From an uncultured Clostridia bacterium (lineage in GTDB: Bacteria; Bacillota; Clostridia; Christensenellales; DUVY01): a DNA stretch of 23,626 nt. The translations under genes and the position numbers were made by a program. Positions 15,676 through 23,348 of this stretch are shown here, piece after piece. Location: contig CALAYY010000143.1 of assembly GCA_937895465.1 (NCBI GenBank), positions 1-23,626 on the forward strand, given 5' to 3'. The number at the start of each line of letters is the position of its first letter. Positions within the stretch are counted from its first letter, which is position 1. The notes beneath the pieces are model-generated. The model had not been told where the DNA came from, ran no database searches, and was given only the letters and a program-made list of their open reading frames with translations.

Positions 15676-16983
15676 TTAAATATTTAATGGGGTTGCGATA
15701 CTTTGCTCTGTCATATTGGGAATAAAGTCAGGGATATTGCCGTTAATTGTTCTGCCTATAGTCACATTGTCTTTAGTTCTGTCCTGTAATTCTATAACAG
15801 GATTTTGTTTGGCTTCTGCGCGATAATCATTGGTGAATACTTTTTGATGTTCGCATATTGCCTTATGACTAGGTACCTCTTTTACATCATTATTAACCTT
15901 GTTTTGATAGAAGAAAAACTTGCATTCTTGGGGTAATTCTCTTACATTCATATAATTTTCATGATGTACGGTAAGCTCAATTTGGCTAGCTAAGATATTG
16001 CGTACATAATCCCTAGTATCATGGAATTGTAATAGTTTGGGCAAAGTTTCAGGCACAAATTGCTGCCAGTCCTTATCTTCATATTGCTTTAACAAGTCAG
16101 CCGCTTTATGCAAATGTGCTATTTCTTGCTCCAGATGCAATCCCCATACCGACTTAACATTGGCATCAAGCTCATCCATAAAGAAAGAATAATACAAATA
16201 GCACTCCATATATTCATGTAGCAATAAGCTCTCTAACCATGAGCAATTAGGGTCAAGAAGCGAACCGTAATGGCTTACATGCTGTTCTTCTATCAAAGCG
16301 ATTTCAAGATATAATTGTCTGCCTAAATCACTATAATAACTATTGCCTAGATTCATATAAAAGTTCATGGTTTGCTGTTCGGCGGCAGTTATAATCATGG
16401 TGTTGAGTTTGGTCTGAATATCGGCCTTTTTGAAATCCACATGATACTTAGGCTCATCCATTGGATAGCGGTGTTCAGCTATAGTGGGGCGTCCGGGCGT
16501 TATATCTACATAACTTTTTACCAGCTTTTCTGCGGGAATGTTAACGTCCATATTAAGCAAATTGGCATAACGGTAAAGGTGGTCAAAATCCTCCAGAAGC
16601 GCAAAATCAAGTGCGTTTTTTACATTTTGATCAGATTCGTTTTGAGCTAGCCATGCAGTAAGGTCAACAGCCACATGCTCATATCCTATTGTAGTTTCAA
16701 GCGTTGATTCATCAATAGGCTTGAGCCAATTAATATGCTTTTGCTGTTGCTGTTCTATGCGTCTCATATTGGCAAGCTCTCGCCTGAGATTATTATCGGC
16801 ACAATGACGGTGAAACTGATGTGAAAATAAAGCAGCTTCAACTTCTATACCGTTCATTAATATTATTCTCACTTTGGTATAAGGGTCAACAGTATTTTTA
16901 TCATAGGCTTTGGGATATACAGTCTTCCAATCCATATAAAAATCATCAATAGGCTTGGGCTTTTGGTCAAAAGGTCTAAACAT
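15676..16983 (-). CDS. Tandem ferritin-like, probable di-iron protein (435 residues)
   Basis: I do not recognise a named family. The sequence holds two sets of helices with metal-ligand patterns of ferritin-like four-helix bundles. The second set is canonical: Glu202, Glu232-x-x-His235, Glu257 or Glu260, and Glu287-x-x-His290. The first set looks like a diverged copy: Glu49, Gln80-x-x-His83, Glu102, and Asp132-x-x-His135. Between them lies a Pro-rich linker (about 150-190). The C-terminal 120 residues are polar with no clear fold. Many aromatic residues line the helices, as in oxidases. The ATG at 16983 with GAAGGAG 11 bases upstream is preferred to an in-frame TTG 18 codons earlier. It is a single-gene unit between two terminators. 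The redox or iron role is inferred from motifs alone. Confidence 0.65.
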   Translation of the reverse strand: MFRPFDQKPKPIDDFYMDWKTVYPKAYDKNTVDPYTKVRIILMNGIEVEAALFSHQFHRHCADNNLRRELANMRRIEQQQQKHINWLKPIDESTLETTIGYEHVAVDLTAWLAQNESDQNVKNALDFALLEDFDHLYRYANLLNMDVNIPAEKLVKSYVDITPGRPTIAEHRYPMDEPKYHVDFKKADIQTKLNTMIITAAEQQTMNFYMNLGNSYYSDLGRQLYLEIALIEEQHVSHYGSLLDPNCSWLESLLLHEYMECYLYYSFFMDELDANVKSVWGLHLEQEIAHLHKAADLLKQYEDKDWQQFVPETLPKLLQFHDTRDYVRNILASQIELTVHHENYMNVRELPQECKFFFYQNKVNNDVKEVPSHKAICEHQKVFTNDYRAEAKQNPVIELQDRTKDNVTIGRTINGNIPDFIPNMTEQSIATPLNI

Positions 16984-17077
16984 GGTAATTTTTTCTCCTT
17001 CAAAAGTTCTCTTAGTTAATTTTCCAAAAATCGCCAAAAATATTCTATTTTTAACATAAATTAAGCCTAAATATCAA

Positions 17078-17102
17078 AAGACGGCTTAGGATAAGCCGCC
17101 TT
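17078..17102 (-). terminator. Intrinsic terminator after the MACPF gene
   Basis: An 11-bp stem (17078-17088 with 17092-17102) with one G-T wobble and a tight 3-base loop. On the minus strand it ends in GTCTTTTGATATTT. It lies about 75 bases past the stop codon of the MACPF gene. Confidence 0.75.
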
Positions 17103-17176
17103 CTAAACTCACTTGTTTTTTGGAGTCAATTTAATTAGGGTGTCTCTTTCTTAAAAATTAATTTTTTTATCATTAT

Positions 17177-18724
17177 TTATTCATAAGGATTATAGGTGTA
17201 ATAAATTATAAGACTCGCTTTGAAAGTTACGATATCACCATCATTACTGCCTTCTTCATCGACTCTTATATTCATATTATGAACTCCTGCTACGCTGGCG
17301 TCATTATCCGGAGCATCACCGTTACCCAATGCAAATTCGCCTTTACGTCCCACAGGCGTAAAAGTCTTGGATTGGTCTCCACCATAACCAGCTGCAAAAC
17401 CTGTGGCTTTTTTACCGTCTGGTAAGTTATAGGTAAAAGTTTTTGCATAAAATATTGTCGTATCATCTCCTCTGTTTTCTCGTTGGGTAATACGCAATTT
17501 TACGCTTATCTGTGTTCCGTTATTTATAATCTGTGTAATAACTTGTACGGTGTATTTGATTATACTGCCGTCTGTATGCATTTCTGAATCGCCTTTGTAG
17601 TTTGAATATTCATCGCGGTTATTTTTATTGATAGAAATAGCACCTGATTGAGATAGCTCAACATATAAATTGGCTGTTTCACTGGAACTTGTGATTTGAA
17701 ATTCTTTGCCTTCTAGATAATCGTCTATAAAACCGCTTAATGCTTCTTTTTTGCCTTCCCAACCCTCTCCAGCATAATCTCCAATCAGATAGGAAATAGG
17801 CATCAGACTTTCTTTATAATAATCGCACCAAACTGCGTTACCGTCGACCGATTCTATCCATTTGTCATAATTGCCTTCATTCTGTATAAACTGTGCATAT
17901 TCTGATTTTCCTCCCGAAACAACAGTATGAGTTTGAACGCTAGCGGTTTCAAATGAAGATGAATATGATGCATCAACTTCAGCCGTGACTGAACCTTTTC
18001 CTACAGCTGATTTGGCTCTCATTTCGGCATAAGTACCTATGTTATAACTTGATGCGCCCGCTATTTTTTTTGCGCTCATAGTGTAAGACAGCCTCGCACC
18101 TAAAACGCCGCCTAGCATTACATGGGTGCCGTATCTGCTTACCAATTGCTCCGGAGTCAAAGACGCAATGTCGGCCTTAAAAGCATCTGTCAAATATAAT
18201 ATTTGTTCTGCGGGCTGATCTCTTTTTTCTACAAAATAAGCTCCTTTCCAAATGCTGCTGGTACTGGTTGCAAAAGCATACTGATCCGAGCCTGTATGTG
18301 TTGAATCAAAGTTAAGCGAAATTTCGCCCGAAAAAGTCGAGATCCCCTTTACACCTCCGCTTGCAGATGCTGAAAATTTTGTTGATAACTCTGATTGATA
18401 CTTTTTTATGGTGTTGCCAGATACATTTTTGAAATTGCCTTTTTCCATGTTTGGATCGCTTTTTATCATCTCTGCGGCTGTTAACTTATCCAAATCGACT
18501 ACAGCGTTTTTAATACTTTGGGAATCGGCGTAAAGCCCCGTAATATCATAGCCCCGTCCCAACACCACATCCAATTGATCGGGAAGGCCGTTTTCGTTTT
18601 CGTCAATAAGATCGAGCAGGTCATCAGTACTAATATCCTTAATCTTATTAAATAATTCGCAAGCAGACATGGAAAACGCAATAATAACGGCAATAGTTAT
18701 GAATAGTAATTTTTTTATTTTCAT
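17177..18724 (-). CDS. MACPF (perforin-like) domain lipoprotein
   Basis: A 515-residue exported lipoprotein (lipobox MSAC, Cys22). A calcium-loop-like stretch DENENGLPDQLD (41-52) resembles bacterial thrombospondin type 3 repeats. The MACPF domain follows (about 53-335): it opens with LGRGYDITGLYADS and carries the signature LVSRYGTHVMLGGVLGA (194-210) with YGTH at 198-201 and the hinge Gly-Gly at 205-206. Two long Ser/Ala/Gly-rich segments (about 106-150 and 236-272) lie where the two membrane-inserting helix clusters are in this superfamily. Residues 340-515 form a beta-rich C-terminal domain of unknown family. MACPF proteins form ring pores in target membranes; in gut Bacteroidetes some are lipoprotein antibacterial toxins. 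The target here is unknown. AGGAG lies 8 bases before the ATG, 16 bases after the DUF2442 stop codon. Confidence 0.88.
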   Translation of the reverse strand: MKIKKLLFITIAVIIAFSMSACELFNKIKDISTDDLLDLIDENENGLPDQLDVVLGRGYDITGLYADSQSIKNAVVDLDKLTAAEMIKSDPNMEKGNFKNVSGNTIKKYQSELSTKFSASASGGVKGISTFSGEISLNFDSTHTGSDQYAFATSTSSIWKGAYFVEKRDQPAEQILYLTDAFKADIASLTPEQLVSRYGTHVMLGGVLGARLSYTMSAKKIAGASSYNIGTYAEMRAKSAVGKGSVTAEVDASYSSSFETASVQTHTVVSGGKSEYAQFIQNEGNYDKWIESVDGNAVWCDYYKESLMPISYLIGDYAGEGWEGKKEALSGFIDDYLEGKEFQITSSSETANLYVELSQSGAISINKNNRDEYSNYKGDSEMHTDGSIIKYTVQVITQIINNGTQISVKLRITQRENRGDDTTIFYAKTFTYNLPDGKKATGFAAGYGGDQSKTFTPVGRKGEFALGNGDAPDNDASVAGVHNMNIRVDEEGSNDGDIVTFKASLIIYYTYNPYE

Positions 18725-18740
18725 AATTTCAACTCCTATA

Positions 18741-18995
18741 TTATTCCCTTATTGCAAACAGCATATTATCTATTGTAAGCCTAAGGGGAATTGTGCTTTG
18801 CTTATCTTCAGAGGTGCGCCAATAAACAGCCTTTTCTTCTATTTTTATATCTTTAAAGCGTGTTAAGTCTTGGAGCGGAGAATAAACAAGAGTTTTTATA
18901 TATGGTTTCATATCAAAAATTATTTTATTGCCGTCATCAAATTCAATTGATAATGTGTAATCGTCATTTGGTATGACATCCAAAATTTTACTCAT
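18741..18995 (-). CDS. DUF2442 family protein
   Basis: An 84-residue protein matching DUF2442: ILDVIPNDDYTLSIEFDDG, then FDMKPYI, a central PLQDLTRFKDIKI stretch, VYWRT and a final LTIDNML. The fold is small alpha/beta and the biochemical role is not known; the family is often found beside DUF4160 proteins in a toxin-antitoxin-like arrangement, but no DUF4160 gene is present here. It is the first gene of a two-gene unit with the MACPF lipoprotein, with a 16-base gap. The ribosome binding site AGAGGA lies 6-7 bases before the ATG and forms one arm of a hairpin (19000-19027). Confidence 0.82.
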   Translation of the reverse strand: MSKILDVIPNDDYTLSIEFDDGNKIIFDMKPYIKTLVYSPLQDLTRFKDIKIEEKAVYWRTSEDKQSTIPLRLTIDNMLFAIRE

Positions 18996-18999
18996 AAAA

Positions 19000-19027
19000 A
19001 ATCCTCTAATATATATTATAGAGGATT
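19000..19027 (-). promoter_or_regulatory. Hairpin covering the DUF2442 ribosome binding site
   Basis: A perfect 9-bp inverted repeat (19000-19008 with 19019-19027) with a 10-base A/T loop. On the minus strand the 3' arm contains the AGAGGA ribosome binding site and runs directly into T6 before the ATG, so it could mask translation, act as the terminator of the upstream regulator gene, or both. A TATAAT (19015-19020) also lies in the hairpin and could be a -10 box. Confidence 0.5.
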
Positions 19028-19042
19028 GATGGTTGAAGTTTT

Positions 19043-19060
19043 ATATACCGTTCGGTGTAT
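19043..19060. promoter_or_regulatory. Operator-like palindrome upstream of the DUF2442-MACPF pair
   Basis: Interrupted palindrome ACCG-TT-CGGT (19047-19056) with partly matching A/T flanks. GC-core sites of this kind are common operators of TetR-type regulators, but no TetR gene is in the window. Its position between the regulator's stop codon (19085) and the hairpin fits control of the pair. Confidence 0.4.
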
Positions 19061-19084
19061 TTTTTATTTAATATTAGTGAATCA

Positions 19085-21550
19085 TTAAATGAGCTTAAAT
19101 TGCTCGGCTTTTCTAATAGCTTCTGTTCTACCGTTTGCTTCCAATTTTAAATAAATATTATGTAAATGTGTCTGAACTGTGCCAGGGGATAAAAATATTT
19201 TTTCTGCTATTTCTCTTCTTGTATAACCTTCACGGGCTAGTTTCAAAAGTTCAAGTTCTCTTTTTGACAATGATATTCTTTCTTTATTAAAATATTTTAA
19301 GCTCTCATTATATTTAAGGCAGGCATTTAATATTTCGATAAAATAGCAGTCTTTTTCTTGCTCGCAAACCGCCTTTATTATTGCTGTTATTTGCGGTGCA
19401 TATTCGGCATAAATCAAAATAATATTATCTGACTTGGTTTCGTCAAGCAGCAATTTTAATTCTTTAATGCCCTCATCTTTACAGTAAAGGTAATGTTTTG
19501 ATATAGCTCTTAAAATTCTGGTATGTATTAAGCCTATTCTGTTATTAAAAACAGAAAAATATTGAGGCAAGGTTTCTGTCAGCATTTCAAGCTGAATATA
19601 ATTTTTGGAAAGCAGCACGGCTTTTGCATAAACAATATAATTAAAATATAATCCCTCATACATAAAGCAGGCTGCGGACATAGTACCTTGCCTAAGCCAT
19701 TTGGGTATATTATCTGGTTTTGCAAGGACTGCGTTTATATAACCGCTTATTATATCAAGTGTCATATTGCGCAGCGCATTATTCTCACAAGCGGTGTCGT
19801 CTCTTATTTGCTTCATAATCTCGTGAGTTAAGGTTACCTTACCTTGATATATATAAAGCCGCAGCAATACAAAGGCGGCATTTATAGTTATTGTATTTTG
19901 ATTTTTAGCCTTAGCTTTATATATAGCCTTAAACGCATTTAACTCTGCCGTATCGTAATCGCCCGTTTCAACCGCAAACTCTGCCTGGGCAAGATAATTG
20001 TTTCCTGTTCCTATACCGTTTGCAATTGCAGTAAAGACTGGAAATTCTTTTGATAAAAAATCAGCAGTCCACTTTAATTTACCTGTTTGTTGGTAATATG
20101 TATATAAAAAATTAGGACAGCCAAATGTATATTCACCGTTCTTGCTTACTGTCTTTGATTGTTCTCCGTTTAAAAGCCTTGCAGCCTCAGCAGTATGAAT
20201 TTTCATCATTTCAATATTGTTAAAATCAGCAAAAACACGATTAATACTTATTTCAGCAAGGATAAGGTTTTTATATTGTAAATTGATTTCTTTTTCATTA
20301 GAAAAGTATGCAAATATTTCTTCCAATAGTTCATAGCCGTTTTTCGCCTTTTGCGGATTACCGCATCTTAGCAAATAGCCTATGTACTGTAAATATGCAA
20401 TAGGATACTTATATAAAAGTTCTTTCTGGGTGCCTGAAAAAAGCTCATCCGCCATGTAAAAGCCAAAATTATCAAATTCAGTCGTATTATCTTTTTCGAG
20501 GGATTGAAAAATAATTTCCGAATCTCCACCCAAAAACAAATTAACATAAGCAGATGCATAATTTTGTTCAGATAAATACCATTTGCCTAACTTTCTATAC
20601 AGTGCTTTTTTTTCTTCTTCATCAGTTAATTTTGAGCGTAAAAAATCAAGCATAATGCTATGTATTTTATATTTGCCGTGTTCTTCGTCATATACCACAA
20701 AGGCATTTTCATGGGATAGCCGTTTTAGTATGTCTGTAGCACATGATTCTTCGGTTACAAATTGTGCCTGCCTTTGCGTAAAGTTATCCATGACAGAAAG
20801 CCTCAATAAAAAGCGTTTGATGTTTTCATCATATACATTATATAAAACCGTTTCAATCAGATTATTTATTTCACTGTTACGCCTTATTTTAAGTCCTTGT
20901 TCTGCTCCCTTAATGAGCAAATACACAAGCGAAACCCATCCACCTGTTAAAGCATATATTTCATTAATTTGTTCTTCTGGTAATTTTAATTTTTGCAACG
21001 AGCAAAATTTCTTTACTTCTGACTGAGTAAAGGCAAGATGCTTTTGCGGAAAAATATACACAAGGTTTTTTGAAAACAGCTCCGCCAGTTCCAAGTTCGT
21101 CGTATCCCTTGTAATAATGATAATATGTAATTCTTTATATTGGCATGTAATGATTGTTTTGAGAAACAAATTGATTTCAGTGTTTTTTATAAGATGAAAA
21201 TCATCTAATATGATTGCTGTGTGTTTTGGAAATTCTACATCTTCCATTATTAAAATAATATTACTAAGCTGCAGGGCATCATTGGGAAATCCCAGTCCTT
21301 TCAATCTTTCGCCTGTGGATTTATCGATTTGTCTTAATATTTCTGAAAAGGAATCCCAAAAGAATGCTATAGCATTTTTTGGGGATAAGAAATTGATATA
21401 AAACGCACAGCAATCATTAAGCGCCAAAAAATCTTTGACTGCCGTTGTTTTGCCGTAACCGATAGGTGCTTCTACAATCGTAAAAGGATTTTCAAATATC
21501 TTGGATAGCTTCAAATTCAAGCGGGGTCTTTCGATTTTTACCGCTTTCAA
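19085..21550 (-). CDS. MalT-like STAND ATPase regulator with LuxR-type DNA-binding domain
   Basis: An 821-residue transcription activator of the MalT/LAL type. Walker A is APIGYGKTT (28-36) and Walker B ends AIILDDFHL (112-120). A winged-helix and sensor region follows, then a long helical-repeat (TPR-like) section from about 330 to 740 that would bind the inducer or a partner. The C-terminal 65 residues are a LuxR-type HTH with LSKRELELLKLAREG, REIAEKIFLSPGTVQTHLHNIY and a KLEANGRTEAI end. The start is TTG with AAGGGG 7 bases upstream. The gene lies directly upstream of the DUF2442-MACPF pair on the same strand, so that pair is the first candidate target; inducer unknown. Confidence 0.88.
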   Translation of the reverse strand: MKAVKIERPRLNLKLSKIFENPFTIVEAPIGYGKTTAVKDFLALNDCCAFYINFLSPKNAIAFFWDSFSEILRQIDKSTGERLKGLGFPNDALQLSNIILIMEDVEFPKHTAIILDDFHLIKNTEINLFLKTIITCQYKELHIIIITRDTTNLELAELFSKNLVYIFPQKHLAFTQSEVKKFCSLQKLKLPEEQINEIYALTGGWVSLVYLLIKGAEQGLKIRRNSEINNLIETVLYNVYDENIKRFLLRLSVMDNFTQRQAQFVTEESCATDILKRLSHENAFVVYDEEHGKYKIHSIMLDFLRSKLTDEEEKKALYRKLGKWYLSEQNYASAYVNLFLGGDSEIIFQSLEKDNTTEFDNFGFYMADELFSGTQKELLYKYPIAYLQYIGYLLRCGNPQKAKNGYELLEEIFAYFSNEKEINLQYKNLILAEISINRVFADFNNIEMMKIHTAEAARLLNGEQSKTVSKNGEYTFGCPNFLYTYYQQTGKLKWTADFLSKEFPVFTAIANGIGTGNNYLAQAEFAVETGDYDTAELNAFKAIYKAKAKNQNTITINAAFVLLRLYIYQGKVTLTHEIMKQIRDDTACENNALRNMTLDIISGYINAVLAKPDNIPKWLRQGTMSAACFMYEGLYFNYIVYAKAVLLSKNYIQLEMLTETLPQYFSVFNNRIGLIHTRILRAISKHYLYCKDEGIKELKLLLDETKSDNIILIYAEYAPQITAIIKAVCEQEKDCYFIEILNACLKYNESLKYFNKERISLSKRELELLKLAREGYTRREIAEKIFLSPGTVQTHLHNIYLKLEANGRTEAIRKAEQFKLI

Positions 21551-21618
21551 ATATTATCCCCTTATAATATTAAATATCATTTTCTATATAAAATATTGAA
21601 ATCTTAATCTAAAAGCTT

Positions 21619-21653
21619 TTTTGACTTCGCAAAAGTATGATGCGAAGTCAAAA
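21619..21653. repeat. Perfect 13-bp hairpin between the dehydrogenase and regulator genes
   Basis: Inverted repeat 21619-21631 with 21641-21653 and a 9-base loop. It lies 30 bases past the stop codon of the dehydrogenase gene, a typical terminator place, but the minus-strand arm is followed by A-rich sequence rather than T-rich, so intrinsic termination would be inefficient. It could instead be a regulatory or bidirectional hairpin. Confidence 0.55.
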
Positions 21654-21682
21654 TCCTTTTCTTATTAGTACTATCAAAAATA

Positions 21683-22789
21683 TTATTTTTCCCAAGGGAA
21701 GATATATTTTGTAAGCTTTAGGTCGTCTCTTACTTTAGACATTTCTTTTTGGACTGCTTCATTAATGGGAACGCCGCTGTCTTTTCTCTCTTGCCATACA
21801 AGATATTCCTTTTCGCCTGCGGTATATATTCTTTGTGCGTCGGGGGCAATTTTGGAACCTCTCAAATCTCTCATAATATTGCCTGCCGTCTTTTTGAATT
21901 CGTCAAGTCCCATAAAGGCTTCTGTATCAATAGCTATAAAGAAATGCCCCAGATGGAAAGGCACCTTTTGTCCGTCTTTGCCTATGCCTGTGAGCATTCT
22001 AAGATAATTGCCCTGCTGCAAAGCCGCAGACAAAACTTCTACAATCGTTGCATAGCCGTAGCCCTTATAGCCAGCTAGTTCTTCGCCTATTCCGCCTAAA
22101 GGTGCAAGTGCTGCATCTCCTGAAACAAGGTCCTTTAGAATCTGTTCTGAATCTGTCTTTGATTTGCCGTCATTGCCTATTACCATACCTTCTGGGGTAT
22201 CTTTGCCAATACGGGAATAGTATTCTATTCTGCCTCTTTGAATAATTGATGTTGCACAGTCAAGATTAAAAGGAAATTCTTCATCCGTTGGAAAGCCTAT
22301 TGTCAAAGGATTGGTACCAAGCATATTTTCCACTCCAAAAGTGGGTGCAATGGAAGGTCGGGCGTTAGTGCCGCTCATGCCTATCATGCCTTCTTTAATC
22401 GCCATAGATGTATAATATCCTGCTATGCCGTAATGGGTAGAATTGCGTACAGCTACCATACCCATGCCGTATTTTTTTGCCTTTTCTATTGCAAGTTTCA
22501 TTGACTTATAGCCTATTACCTGCCCCATACCGTCATGACCGTCAATTACTGCTGTGGTAGGAGTTTCACGCACTATCTCAAAGTTGGTTACAGGGTTTTG
22601 AATCTTAGCTAAGATACGGTCTATATAAATAGGTTTAAACCTGTTAACGCCGTGGGATTCTATGCCCCGTCTGTCAGATTCCAACAACACATCAGTGCAG
22701 ATTTCGGCATCAGCTCTAGGTATGCCTACACCCACAAAAGCATCGGTAACAAATTCCTGTGCGGTTTTCCAATCCAATACAACTTTCAT
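21683..22789 (-). CDS. Malate/L-lactate dehydrogenase family (Ldh_2) oxidoreductase
   Basis: A 368-residue NAD(P)-dependent dehydrogenase of the Ldh_2 family, which is unrelated to classical lactate dehydrogenase. The N-terminal motif RGIESHGVNR (41-50) and the STHYGIAGYY segment (117-126, catalytic-type His119) are diagnostic. The MLGTNPLTIGFPT and GYKGYGYATIVEVLSAAL stretches are also typical. Members oxidise or reduce 2-hydroxy acids such as malate, lactate, ureidoglycolate, sulfolactate or 2,3-diketogulonate; the substrate here cannot be fixed. AGGAG lies 6 bases before the ATG and a promoter lies just upstream, so it is probably its own unit beside the arsenic genes. Confidence 0.9.
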   Translation of the reverse strand: MKVVLDWKTAQEFVTDAFVGVGIPRADAEICTDVLLESDRRGIESHGVNRFKPIYIDRILAKIQNPVTNFEIVRETPTTAVIDGHDGMGQVIGYKSMKLAIEKAKKYGMGMVAVRNSTHYGIAGYYTSMAIKEGMIGMSGTNARPSIAPTFGVENMLGTNPLTIGFPTDEEFPFNLDCATSIIQRGRIEYYSRIGKDTPEGMVIGNDGKSKTDSEQILKDLVSGDAALAPLGGIGEELAGYKGYGYATIVEVLSAALQQGNYLRMLTGIGKDGQKVPFHLGHFFIAIDTEAFMGLDEFKKTAGNIMRDLRGSKIAPDAQRIYTAGEKEYLVWQERKDSGVPINEAVQKEMSKVRDDLKLTKYIFPWEK

Positions 22790-22818
22790 ATAAAACTCCT
22801 AATTTGGTCTTTTCATTT

Positions 22819-22847
22819 ATTGTAACCCAATATATACAAAAAATCAA
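22819..22847 (-). promoter_or_regulatory. Promoter of the Ldh_2 dehydrogenase gene
   Basis: On the minus strand TTGATT (22842-22847), a 17-base spacer and TACAAT (22819-22824): five of six -10 matches and four to five of six -35 matches. It lies about 30 bases before the ATG of the dehydrogenase gene. Confidence 0.65.
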
Positions 22848-22868
22848 TTTATATTAAATTAAGAAAAC

Positions 22869-23264
22869 TTACTGATTTTTTAACTTAATAATCAGCTGCT
22901 TTATTTTTTGTTCTATTATTTTGGCTGTTTTGATATATTCTCCATAATCCTTGCCTGTGGGGTCAACTAAGCCCCAGTCTTCACGATATTCACACGGCAA
23001 AAAAGGACATTGCACACCGCAGCCCATAGTAATTACAACATCAACAGGCGGCAGCTCTTCTATAAGTTTTGGGTATTGAGTTAAGGAAATATCAACATTA
23101 TACAATTCTTTTATTGCCTTGACTGCCAGAGGATTAATAGATGATTTTTTTTCTGTCCCTGCTGAATATGCTTCCAAGTCATCTTTGGCAACAATCTTGG
23201 TAATTGCTTCTGCCATTTGAGAACGGCAGCTGTTATGAATACAGATAAAAGCAACCTTTTTCAT
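22869..23264 (-). CDS. arsC: Arsenate reductase, low-molecular-weight phosphatase type
   Basis: A 131-residue cytoplasmic enzyme that reduces arsenate to arsenite. The N-terminal CX5R loop is CIHNSCR (Cys8 to Arg14) followed by SQMAEA, the nucleophile loop of the phosphatase-like ArsC class. Further cysteines in GCGVQCPFLPC supply the redox relay, and EDWGLVDPTGK completes the family pattern. The extra Cys13 inside the loop is a common variant. AGGAG lies 6 bases before the ATG. It follows arsA by 85 bases and both serve arsenic detoxification: reduction to arsenite, then export. Confidence 0.92.
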   Translation of the reverse strand: MKKVAFICIHNSCRSQMAEAITKIVAKDDLEAYSAGTEKKSSINPLAVKAIKELYNVDISLTQYPKLIEELPPVDVVITMGCGVQCPFLPCEYREDWGLVDPTGKDYGEYIKTAKIIEQKIKQLIIKLKNQ

Positions 23265-23348
23265 ATTTTTCTCCTAAATGTTTTTTAGCTTTTTGTGATG
23301 TTTTCTATTGTTTAGCTGGTAACACACTTCTAACAAGATTTTATTTTT

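Noticed and set aside
16984..17037. TTG-started N-terminal extension of the ferritin-like protein
   Set aside because: The TTG has no ribosome binding site, whereas GAAGGAG precedes the ATG at 16983 within this extension.
20583..21026. 147-residue plus-strand frame opposite the MalT-like gene
   Set aside because: It lies entirely antisense to a well-supported gene, is Ser/Cys/Leu-rich without recognisable motifs, and has no ribosome binding site of note.
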